Source: an uncultured Clostridia bacterium
GTDB taxonomy: Bacteria > Bacillota > Clostridia > TANB77 > CAG-508
NCBI GenBank assembly: GCA_934130975.1
Contig: CAKOYU010000020.1
Span: 1-21,967 of the forward strand
Direction: 5' to 3'
DNA length: 21,967 nucleotides
In this document: positions 13,319 to 20,694 of the stretch, one piece after another
How the letters are laid out: every line of letters starts with the position of its first letter
How positions within the stretch are numbered: position 1 is the first letter of the stretch
The notes under the pieces: generated by a model
Told to the model about the DNA's origin: nothing
What the model saw: the letters and a program-made list of their open reading frames with translations, nothing else
Databases searched by the model: none
Made by a program: the position numbers and the translations under genes

Positions 13319-14947
13319 TTATGCTATTTTATTTCTTAATTCATTAGCATATTGAAGTGTTACATCATTGATTTCTCCTGATGATATACGTGCTATTTCG
13401 CATAAAACTTCTTGCTCATTTAGTAATCTTACATTTGTACATGTTCTGTCATTTTCTACTTTTTTACTTATAAAATAATTATAATCTGCCATTGCTGCAA
13501 TTGGGGCTAAATGTGAAATACATAAAACTTGATGATTTTGGGAAATACTTCTCATTTTATTTGCTACTGATTTTGCTGCTTTTCCGCTTATTCCAGTATC
13601 AATTTCATCAAATATCATAACTGGCATATTATCAACTTCTGCTAATACTTTTTTTATTGCTAACATTATTCTTGACATTTCTCCACCTGATGCAATTTTA
13701 GTTAGTTCACTTTCATTTTCTCCAACATTAGTTTTTATAAATATTCCTACTTGATCTTTTCCATCTTCGAAAAACTCATCTATTTTATATTCCACTTTTA
13801 CGTTGATTTTTGCATTCTTCATTTCTAAGTCTACTAATTCTTTGTTTATTCTATTATTTAATTCTTCTGCATTTTCTTTTCTTATTAAACTAATTTTTTC
13901 TGCTATCTTTGTCATTTCTTTTTCTATTTGTTTTTGTTCTTGTTTTAGTTTATTATTATATTCATCTACATTTTCAATTTTCTTTATTTCTTCATCAATT
14001 TCTTCTGCATATTTTAATATTTCTTCTATATTATTTCCATATTTTCTTTTTAAATTATCTATTACATCTAATCTTGTTTCTACTTCTTCTCTTTCTTGTT
14101 CATCAAATTCTATGTCTCCTAAATATCCATTTACATCTGAAGAGATTTCTTGTATTTCATAATATATATTTTTTAAACTTGATACTGCTTCCTCATATTT
14201 TTTATCTATATTTTCAATCTTTTCTAATGCCCTAATTGCATTTCCTATTAAGTCTATTGTATTTTCTCCTATTGCTATTTCTGCTTCTGATAAATTTTTA
14301 GCAATTTTTTCAGAATTTTTGATTAACTTACTTTTCTCTTCTAATTCGATTTCTTCTCCATTTTTTAACTTTGCTTCTTTTATTTCTTCTAATTGATATT
14401 TTAATAAATCTAATTTTCTTTGTTTTTCTTTTTCATCTCCATAATTATTTTTTAGTTCTTTTTTTATGTCATTATATCTTTGGTATTTTTCTTTATATTC
14501 ACTTTTTAGTTTAAATAGTTCTTCCCCTGAAAAATTGTCTAAATATTTTATATGTGTTTTGCTATCAAATAATTTTTGATTATCATTTTGTCCATGTATT
14601 TCTATATAATTGCTCATAAAGTTTTTTAATTCAGCTACAGTTACTAATCTTCCATTTATTTTACACATATTTCTTCCATTATTATAAATTTCTCTTGTTA
14701 CTATAATATTACCATCTACTGAATTTACATCATTTGGTGCATACATACATAATTCTACAAATGAATGATTCTCACCTTTTCTTATCATTTCTTTTGAAAA
14801 TCTGCCACCACTTATTATGCTTATTGAATCTATTATTAATGTTTTTCCTGCTCCCGTTTCTCCTGTTAACACATTCATCCCTTTATTTAAGTCTATTTCT
14901 AAATCATCTATTATTCCTATGTTTTTTATGTGTAAATTTGTTATCAT
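13319..14947 (-). CDS. recN: DNA repair protein RecN
   Basis: A 542-residue SMC-like ATPase of double-strand break repair. It starts MITNLHIKNIGIIDDLEIDL and has Walker A GETGAGKT (29-36). Long coiled-coil regions flank a short hinge-like middle. The signature region is ASGGEMSRIMLAIKKVL, and Walker B is PVMIFDEIDTGISGKAA. The ATG at 14947 is preferred because GGAGACGG lies before it and it matches the family start; an in-frame ATG at 14962 would add METVI upstream. The promoter shares an unusual upstream pattern with the YgjP-like gene. The gene stands alone, without its common neighbour argR. Confidence 0.96.
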   Translation of the reverse strand: MITNLHIKNIGIIDDLEIDLNKGMNVLTGETGAGKTLIIDSISIISGGRFSKEMIRKGENHSFVELCMYAPNDVNSVDGNIIVTREIYNNGRNMCKINGRLVTVAELKNFMSNYIEIHGQNDNQKLFDSKTHIKYLDNFSGEELFKLKSEYKEKYQRYNDIKKELKNNYGDEKEKQRKLDLLKYQLEEIKEAKLKNGEEIELEEKSKLIKNSEKIAKNLSEAEIAIGENTIDLIGNAIRALEKIENIDKKYEEAVSSLKNIYYEIQEISSDVNGYLGDIEFDEQEREEVETRLDVIDNLKRKYGNNIEEILKYAEEIDEEIKKIENVDEYNNKLKQEQKQIEKEMTKIAEKISLIRKENAEELNNRINKELVDLEMKNAKINVKVEYKIDEFFEDGKDQVGIFIKTNVGENESELTKIASGGEMSRIMLAIKKVLAEVDNMPVMIFDEIDTGISGKAAKSVANKMRSISQNHQVLCISHLAPIAAMADYNYFISKKVENDRTCTNVRLLNEQEVLCEIARISSGEINDVTLQYANELRNKIA

Positions 14948-14997
14948 AATAACCGTCTCCATTCTTTATAAGTTTTTCAAATCTTTGTTCGTTTATT

Positions 14998-15026
14998 ATT
15001 ATAATAATCATTTTTGATTTTGTCAA
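14998..15026 (-). promoter_or_regulatory. Promoter of recN
   Basis: On the minus strand TTGACA (15026-15021), a 17-base spacer and TATAAT (15003-14998). Just downstream, CGAACAAAGATTTG is a degenerate relative of the Firmicute SOS box, and TTCGAAAAAACTG lies just upstream of the -35. This promoter, repeat copy C and the rpmA terminator fill the stretch 14948-15322. Confidence 0.75.
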
Positions 15027-15090
15027 CAGTTTTTTCGAATATTTTTTCGTTTTTTTAATTATATTGCAGTTCACATTTTATCCTAAAATC

Positions 15091-15246
15091 TATTTAGAAA
15101 TTAATAATATATTGTTTTTTTATACCTTGGTGTCGCAATCTGCCTATTAAAATATTTGAATGTAGATTGCTCCATATCGCATTCGCTTTGCTCATTTGAT
15201 CGCTTACGCGGTATTTCAAAAACAATATATTATTAATTTCTAAATA
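15091..15246 (-). repeat. Dispersed inverted-repeat element, copy C (reference copy)
   Basis: A 156-base element with a perfect 29-bp terminal inverted repeat (15091-15119 and 15218-15246). Each end begins with TATTTAGAAATTAATAAT read inward. ATACC and GGTAT extend the stem. The centre holds a GCAATCT/AGATTGC hairpin and the block GCGTAAGCGATCAAATGAGC on the minus strand. It sits between recN and rpmA. Confidence 0.92.
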
Positions 15247-15282
15247 CTTTATAACTGTAAAAAAGGACTTGATTTAAACAAC

Positions 15283-15316
15283 AAAAAAACAGCATAACCA
15301 TAATAGCTATACTGTT
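15283..15316 (-). terminator. Terminator of rplU-rpmA
   Basis: On the minus strand AACAGTATAGC pairs with GGTTATGCTGTT (11 bp with two G-U pairs, loop of about 6) and runs directly into T7. Confidence 0.85.
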
Positions 15317-15322
15317 TGGCAA

Positions 15323-15589
15323 TTAAGCATTTTCTTCTACTGGATAAACACTTACTTGTTTTTTATCTCTACCTTTTCTTTCAAATTTAACTACACCATC
15401 TACTAATGCAAATAATGTATCATCACTACCTTTACCAACATTAGTTCCTGGATGTACTTTAGTTCCTCTTTGTCTAATTAGGATATTTCCAGCTAGAACA
15501 AATTGACCGTCAGCTCTTTTGACACCAAGTCTTTTAGATTCACTGTCTCTACCGTTCTTAATACTACCTTGACCCTTTTTATGTGCCAT
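15323..15589 (-). CDS. rpmA: 50S ribosomal protein L27, without the Firmicute N-terminal extension
   Basis: An 88-residue L27: MAHKKGQGSIKNGRDSESKR, then LGVKRADGQFVLAGNILIRQ and KVHPGTNVGKGSDDTLFALV. AAAGGAG lies 9 bases before the ATG at 15589; an upstream in-frame GTG (15598) would overlap it. Most Firmicute L27 proteins carry an extension ending in FFA that the Prp protease removes. Here the conserved AHKKG follows the first Met directly, and no prp gene lies between rplU and rpmA. Confidence 0.96.
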   Translation of the reverse strand: MAHKKGQGSIKNGRDSESKRLGVKRADGQFVLAGNILIRQRGTKVHPGTNVGKGSDDTLFALVDGVVKFERKGRDKKQVSVYPVEENA

Positions 15590-15647
15590 TCTTCTCACTC
15601 CTTTCGGCTTTACATTTATTTATTTTTCTCAATTAAAATCTTTTTAA

Positions 15648-16016
15648 TTATTTTGTTTCAACTTTTTCTGCTTTTTCAGTTTTTGTAGCTGTTGCTTTTT
15701 TAGCTGTTGTTTTTATTCCTGTGATTTCAACTTTTGTGTATGGTTGTCTATGTCCTTGTTTCTTTCTTTCATTTTTCTTAGCTTTCATTTTGAATACAAT
15801 GATTTTTTTAGCTTTTCCATGAGAAACAACTTTTCCTTCAACCTTTACACCTTTAACATAAGGATTTCCTACTTGTACTTTTCCATCTTCTGATACTAAG
15901 ATTACTTTATCAAATGCAACTTTTTTTCCTTCTTCTGCATCTAATTTTTCGAAAAATACTACATCTCCTTCTGCTACTTTGTATTGTTTTCCACAACTTT
16001 CAATTACTGCGTACAT
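15648..16016 (-). CDS. rplU: 50S ribosomal protein L21
   Basis: A 122-residue L21: MYAVIESCGKQYKVAEGDVV, VILVSEDGKVQVGNPYVKG, IVFKMKAKKNERKKQGHRQ and PYTKVEITGI. A Lys/Ala/Thr-rich tail of about 20 residues (KTTAKKATATKTEKAEKVET) goes beyond the usual end of the family, which is about 102 residues. GGGAGGTG precedes the ATG. Upstream lie an L21-leader-like structure and its promoter. rpmA follows after 58 bases in the same unit. Confidence 0.97.
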   Translation of the reverse strand: MYAVIESCGKQYKVAEGDVVFFEKLDAEEGKKVAFDKVILVSEDGKVQVGNPYVKGVKVEGKVVSHGKAKKIIVFKMKAKKNERKKQGHRQPYTKVEITGIKTTAKKATATKTEKAEKVETK

Positions 16017-16044
16017 TTAAAATGCACCTCCCTTATTTGTATAC

Positions 16045-16127
16045 TCGCTAATCCTTAAAAAAGGCAGTTATCTTTAGGCTTTGAGCCCTCTTCTAACATT
16101 TGATAGCCTTGACTAAGCGGATTACAG
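16045..16127 (-). promoter_or_regulatory. L21-leader-like structured 5' region of rplU
   Basis: Between the promoter and the rplU ribosome site the minus strand can fold into a closed structure. TAATCC pairs with GGATTA at the base (16124-16119 with 16054-16049). A stem AAGGCTATC with GATAactGCCTT lies inside it, and GGCT-CAA-AGCC is at the tip. The 3' side of the inner stem runs into T6 (16062-16057). Position and shape fit the ribosomal protein L21 leader of Firmicutes, which is thought to give feedback control. The assignment rests on hand folding. Confidence 0.6.
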
Positions 16128-16133
16128 TTATTA

Positions 16134-16162
16134 ATTTTACCATATTGTCCAATACTTGTCAA
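16134..16162 (-). promoter_or_regulatory. Promoter of rplU-rpmA
   Basis: On the minus strand TTGACA (16162-16157), a 17-base spacer and TAAAAT (16139-16134). Confidence 0.8.
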
Positions 16163-16181
16163 GTTTTTTGGCATTTTTCTT

Positions 16182-17237
16182 CTATTCAATTATTAAATTT
16201 GCATCAATTGGACAAATATTTACAAAAGTATTTCCATCATTAACTTCAATTTCTTTGCCATTTAAATCTTTATAAACTGTTTGCTCATTTCTTGCATTTT
16301 TAATACATTGTATTTCTATAGCTTTTCCATCAGTTATATAATAACCTTTAAAAGTACCTATATTCTTTAATCCTTGTCTGCCTTTATTTTCACTATCCTC
16401 TAAAGTATAATTTTCACACATTGTAATAATTATATTTTTAGTTGTTACAGGCTCACCTGTAATATAATCTGTTTGAAGTTTATTTCTTGCATATCTTTTA
16501 TATGTTTTAGATTGTCCATCATATTCATATTTTACTGTTTGAAGATTTGAATGTGGTATTGTTACACTTGTTGCATTTACAGCGGTTGATGGCATTTCTA
16601 CTTCATTAGAAACATAATTCAAAACACTCTTTTTATTTGATATTTTTGAATATCCTTTTCTTTCTGCTATTTTTAGAATACTTTCTGTTGATGTAAATAA
16701 ATTGTGTGGTGCAGATTTATCTTTTACTCTCCAAAAGCTTGATGAACTTTCTTGGATTCCATTTATATTATTTACACCTAAACTTGCTATATCACTTTGA
16801 GCTTGTGGGCTCCAGCCATGATGAACATATATTGCATCATTTTCTAAAGCATAATCTAAGAAATAATGTCTAGAGCTTCTTACTGGACCAATCTTTTCTA
16901 AATTTTGACCTTTAAATAATGCCATTAATCTAGTCTCTCCACCTTCTACCACTATTTCATATACCATATATGCTTTGTTTAAATTAGCTTGTGGCCATGC
17001 TCCTGAATGGTTATCTATCATTACAGCTATTGGTCTATCATTACCATTAAATATTTTTATATTTTTTTGTTGCTGTACAACCATAGCTCCAGAATCTTCT
17101 GATTCAGAATTATTTGCATCTCCTATTACAGGAGATGTTTTTTTATTGCTTATTACTTTATATATAAGAATTCCTCCTGCTATTACTACTAATATCGCTA
17201 AGACAATTAATAATATCATAGTTTTCTTATTTTTCAT
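16182..17237 (-). CDS. DUF3048 (YerB-like) membrane-anchored protein
   Basis: A 351-residue protein with one N-terminal membrane segment (about 7-28) and no lipobox Cys, so it is held by an uncleaved anchor facing outward. The DUF3048 domain follows: RPIAVMIDNHSGAWPQANLN, AYMVYEIVVEGGETRLMALF, EKIGPVRSSRHYFLDYA, VHHGWSPQAQ and SAPHNLFTS. The C-terminal part includes NIIITMC. YerB-type proteins are common in Firmicutes; the function is not established. Its ATG lies inside ybeY (11-base overlap), pointing to coupled translation. The stop is TAG. Confidence 0.88.
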   Translation of the reverse strand: MKNKKTMILLIVLAILVVIAGGILIYKVISNKKTSPVIGDANNSESEDSGAMVVQQQKNIKIFNGNDRPIAVMIDNHSGAWPQANLNKAYMVYEIVVEGGETRLMALFKGQNLEKIGPVRSSRHYFLDYALENDAIYVHHGWSPQAQSDIASLGVNNINGIQESSSSFWRVKDKSAPHNLFTSTESILKIAERKGYSKISNKKSVLNYVSNEVEMPSTAVNATSVTIPHSNLQTVKYEYDGQSKTYKRYARNKLQTDYITGEPVTTKNIIITMCENYTLEDSENKGRQGLKNIGTFKGYYITDGKAIEIQCIKNARNEQTVYKDLNGKEIEVNDGNTFVNICPIDANLIIE

Positions 17238-17715
17238 TCATTTCTTCCCTTCTTATTCCCAACTTTTCTAGGACTTTTTCCTCTTTAGGTCTCATTATAA
17301 CTTTGTCCTCTTCTTTAATATGATCATACCCCATCAAATGGTAAAATCCATGTACTAACATGTACGCAAATTCTCTTTCGAAACTATGTCCATATTCTTT
17401 TGCTTGTTTTTCTACTTGATCTATAGAAATCACAATATCTCCTAATACATCTTCATGTTCAAAATCTTTTTTGGCTATTTTGTTATCTATTTCTTCTTTT
17501 TCAAACATAGGAAATGATAGGACATCTGTTGCCCTATCTACATTCCTGTACTGTTTGTTTATTTCGTGAATATGTTCAGGAGTTGTTAATGTTATACTTA
17601 TATATAACTTTGAATCTTCCATATTTTCTTCTTTAAAGCATTGTTCTACTACTTTTTTTATTATTTCTTCATATTTGCTATTTTCTTCTAAATCTAAATA
17701 TTCTAATTGATACAT
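17227..17715 (-). CDS. ybeY: Endoribonuclease YbeY (rRNA maturation)
   Basis: A 162-residue zinc endoribonuclease acting in 16S rRNA 3' processing and ribosome quality control. The metal motif is VHGFYHLMGYDH (121-132) with His122, His126 and His132. YRNVDRATDVLSFP (56-69) and VLGDIVISID (90-99) are conserved. The ATG at 17715 has AGGAG just upstream at short spacing; an in-frame ATG at 17727 has none. phoH, its usual upstream neighbour, is not present here; an unknown gene takes that place. Confidence 0.93.
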   Translation of the reverse strand: MYQLEYLDLEENSKYEEIIKKVVEQCFKEENMEDSKLYISITLTTPEHIHEINKQYRNVDRATDVLSFPMFEKEEIDNKIAKKDFEHEDVLGDIVISIDQVEKQAKEYGHSFEREFAYMLVHGFYHLMGYDHIKEEDKVIMRPKEEKVLEKLGIRREEMNEK

Positions 17716-17747
17716 TTTACTCCTCATATCTTATACAATAAATATTT

Positions 17748-18941
17748 CTATGCACTTACATATTCATTCATTATTGTACTGACTTTGCTTTTTGTAAATT
17801 TTCCATCTTTTGTTTTATATTCTCTTATTTCTTTCATAACTCCAAAGTCTACTAATTTTCTCTTGTAATATTTTATCAATCTAGTATAATCTGTTTTTTC
17901 TCCTTTAACTTTTTGAATATCTTCTTTTATAAATAGTATTTCTTTTTCTTTAACATATTCAATAAAGTCTATGTCTTTTAATTTTTCTACGTCTTTATAT
18001 TTTTCATGGAAACGTTTAAATTGTTCTCTATCTTTTGGATTATCCCAGTATACTTTTGTTGCTAGTAATCTAATATTATAATCTTCTATTAATGTTAATA
18101 ACATTGAATATGCTTTTTCTCTTTTTGCTGCTATTTTTGTATCTTGTACTAGACATCTTGCATCTTTCAATAATTTCATATAACATTGTTCTGCAACTAC
18201 TAATGGTAAACTATGTGTAAACAAAGTTCTGCTTATTCCTAATAGGACCATATTTTTTTCTATATTGTCTCTGGCATCTAATTTTCCTACTGTAAATCTT
18301 TCATATTTTTCATATTCTTTTACTACTTTTTCTAATTTTGGATCTTTAATTTTTAATGGTAAAATATTTTTTATATAGTCTTCTAATGTATCAAATATTT
18401 TTACATATATCCATTCTTTAGCTACATCGTATACATTTGTTGTATCTGCTAATTTTACTGAATAATTTTTTAGTATTCCTTTATATAAAGAATCTTGTTT
18501 TGATATGTAAAATAATTTGTATTTATCTATAACTTTTTGTTTTCCAGAGTTCATTACTGATTCTTTGTCTAGTTCTAGTAAATATTTTTGTTTTCTATAT
18601 TTGTATTCAATATATTCACTTTCTTTAAGTTGAACTATTCCATAATATTGTGATAGTGCTGCACTTTCTAATTGTGTTGCTGTTTGATTTTTAACTTTTT
18701 TATAGATTGTATCTAATACATATTTATCTAAGGCTTCTAAATATGCTGTATATGCTTCTTCATATTTTTTCTCGTCTTCTTCTGAATTTTGAAATGCTTT
18801 TAATACTGCATTTCTCTTCATACTTATTCTCATCCCATTAATACCAATTTGTGTTGGAATTAATAGCTTTGTTAATGTATTTGTTAATTTATTAAAAAAG
18901 GTTTTGTCTGTTCCTACTACTCTTAAACTTCTCTCTTCCAT
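17748..18941 (-). CDS. Unknown 397-residue helical protein between yqfD and ybeY
   Basis: GGAAAGGATGG lies upstream of the ATG. The product is 397 residues, rich in Lys, Glu, Tyr and Leu, with no signal peptide and no clear membrane segment. The predicted structure is largely helical (EEDEKKYEEAYTAYLEALDK, KVVKEYEKYERFTVGKLD, REKAYSMLLTLIEDYNIRLL). The N-terminus (MEERSLRVVGTDKTFFNKLT, then LLIPTQIGINGMRISMKRN) and the C-terminus (YKTKDGKFTKSKVSTIMNEY) are distinctive. I see no nucleotide-binding P-loop, so it is not a diverged PhoH. It lies in the cluster yqfC-yqfD-X-ybeY where Firmicutes usually have phoH. No function can be given; a sporulation or RNA-related role is only a guess from context. 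Confidence 0.85.
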   Translation of the reverse strand: MEERSLRVVGTDKTFFNKLTNTLTKLLIPTQIGINGMRISMKRNAVLKAFQNSEEDEKKYEEAYTAYLEALDKYVLDTIYKKVKNQTATQLESAALSQYYGIVQLKESEYIEYKYRKQKYLLELDKESVMNSGKQKVIDKYKLFYISKQDSLYKGILKNYSVKLADTTNVYDVAKEWIYVKIFDTLEDYIKNILPLKIKDPKLEKVVKEYEKYERFTVGKLDARDNIEKNMVLLGISRTLFTHSLPLVVAEQCYMKLLKDARCLVQDTKIAAKREKAYSMLLTLIEDYNIRLLATKVYWDNPKDREQFKRFHEKYKDVEKLKDIDFIEYVKEKEILFIKEDIQKVKGEKTDYTRLIKYYKRKLVDFGVMKEIREYKTKDGKFTKSKVSTIMNEYVSA

Positions 18942-18978
18942 TTTTCCATCCTTTCCAAGTTCTTGGTAGGCAGGTATC

Positions 18979-20191
18979 TTATTGTATTTCTTCTGTCTGT
19001 TCTTGTGTTTTATCTATCTTTTCCTGCATTCCTATATTTTCAACTACTTCATATGTTACACTTACTTCTACGTCTTCTTCATTTTCTACTACATTTGCAT
19101 TTTTTCCGAAGTATATTTTGTTTTTGCTCTATCTCTTCTTCAATTTGTTTTTCTAATTGTTCTGTTCCTTTTTCCACAGCTTCTTCTATTGAGTATTTTT
19201 TAGAGATTTTTTCTACTTCTTCATTTGTGATTTTTTTTACTGAAATTGGTAAATATAAGTTTGAAAATACCCTCAACTTTTTTTCTTCTTCTATTGTATC
19301 ATAAATTTGAAATTTTGAAAGGGTTTTATAAAAATTTATTTGAAAATTATTAAATTTTATTCCATATTTCGTTTCTTTTTTTCCTGTTTTTACTTTTTGT
19401 TCTTCATTTAACTGAATTTTCTCTGTTTTGGTATATTGTACTATTGCTTTTACTTCTCCTAAACTATGTACATATCTAATTCCTGTATATTTTCCCTCCA
19501 TCATTCCTTGTATTAATATTTGCCCTTCTTGTACTGTATCACCTATTTTTACTTGAGCTGTTCCATTTTGAGCTATTATTTGTGTTATTGTTCCCGATTT
19601 TTTTGCTACTATATTACAATATTCTTTTTCATCTATTAACTCTGGTGCTTCTTTAGCTTTTACAACTTTGACGATTGCATTTGTCCCATCTAAACTTATT
19701 CCAATCCATGATATATCTGATCTTTTTAATCTTATTTTATTTATTATTTCCTCTGTATTGACTTGATTTTTTTTCATTCCTATTTTTAAACCTGCATCTG
19801 TTACATCTTGTGCAATATTCTCTAACTGTAAATTATCCTCAATCTGTACATCTATATTCCAAATATACTTTGAACTGATAACTAACATAATTCCTATAAC
19901 TATTAGTGCAACTATGAATATTTTTCTTTTTCTATATCTGTTTATTATAAATGGCATACCTCTCTTTTTTTCTATTTTAATCTTACATTGTAATTTTTTA
20001 GCAATATTAACTGCTGTATAAAAATCTTTAATGCCAATATTTAAATATAACTTTACTCCTTTTTCTCTTTTTAAATTCCAAATTAATATTCTATTTGTTG
20101 TACATATATTGATGAATCTTTCTATATAATATCCTTCTACTGTTATACGAACATATCCCATTATATATCTTAACAAGATTTTAATTAACAT
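18979..20191 (-). pseudogene. yqfD: Sporulation protein YqfD, reading frame disrupted near the 3' end
   Basis: The frame runs from ATG 20191 and stops at a TGA at 19081-19079 after 370 residues, ending in KKCKCSRK. The other frame continues past it with NANVVENEEDVEVSVTYEVV and ENIGMQEKI to a TAA at 18981-18979; this is the expected YqfD end. The switch point is an A6 run on the minus strand (19105-19100); with five A the reading would be ILRKNANVVEN. The repaired length is about 403 residues, like the 398 of Bacillus. The rest is typical: GYVRITVEGYYIERFINIC, a membrane segment at about 90-108, and ISWIGISLDGTNAIVKVVKA. YqfD acts in the mother cell during sporulation. The ATG abuts the yqfC stop. 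A single extra A may be real or an assembly error. Confidence 0.85.
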
Positions 20192-20464
20192 TTACTCCTC
20201 CTCAGTTCGTTCTATTTCCACACTTTCAATCTTTCCTGTTATTTTTATATCATCATTTGTCATTTTTTCTAAATTAATATTATATCCATTTATATTTATT
20301 ATTCCTATATATGTACTTATACTTGCAAAAAATTCTTCATATTCTAGTATTCCTTTATAATTTTCTAAAATTATTTCGTTAAATCCTGTTATTGTTATTT
20401 TGGGTGTATTTGTATAGATTTCCTCTGGAATCTCTAAAATTTTATCTAATCTTCTTTTTCTCAT
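20192..20464 (-). CDS. yqfC: Sporulation protein YqfC
   Basis: A 90-residue protein of the YqfC/YabP-like family: MRKRRLDKILEIPEEIYTNT, PKITITGFNEIILENYKGIL and YTIGIININ-like strands, ending in a Glu-rich tail. It is paired with yqfD as in most spore-formers and is made in the mother cell under SigmaE in Bacillus. The ATG at 20464 is chosen over an in-frame GTG at 20473, since AAGGTGGGAG spans that GTG. No clear promoter is seen in the short stretch before repeat copy D. Confidence 0.9.
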   Translation of the reverse strand: MRKRRLDKILEIPEEIYTNTPKITITGFNEIILENYKGILEYEEFFASISTYIGIININGYNINLEKMTNDDIKITGKIESVEIERTEEE

Positions 20465-20524
20465 AACTCCCACCTTACAGTTTTCTTAATACAATTTACA
20501 TTCAAAATTTTGATATAGAATTTT

Positions 20525-20654
20525 ATAATATATTATTTTGAAATACCGCGTAAGCGATCAAATGAGCGTAGCGAATGCGATATGGAGCAATCTACATACT
20601 ATTATTTTTTATATGAAGATTGCGACAGCAAGGTATAAAAAAATAATATATTAT
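20525..20654 (+). repeat. Dispersed inverted-repeat element, copy D
   Basis: A perfect 15-bp inverted repeat (ATAATATATTATTTT at 20525-20539, its complement at 20640-20654) encloses the core in the same orientation as copy A: GAAATACCGCGTAAGCGATC, then GAGCGTAGCGAATGCGATAT, GGAGCAATCTACAT and AAGATTGCGACAGCAAGGTA. The arms differ from the other copies (G to A) but still pair. It lies between pdaA and yqfC. Confidence 0.9.
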
Positions 20655-20694
20655 CAAATTTTTATATATTTTTTGTATAATCTATGCATTGTAA

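Noticed and set aside
13803..14235. Hydrophobic plus-strand ORFs opposite recN
   Set aside because: Leu/Phe/Ser-rich products are what antisense of Lys/Glu-rich coiled-coil codons gives in AT-rich DNA; no ribosome site is seen.
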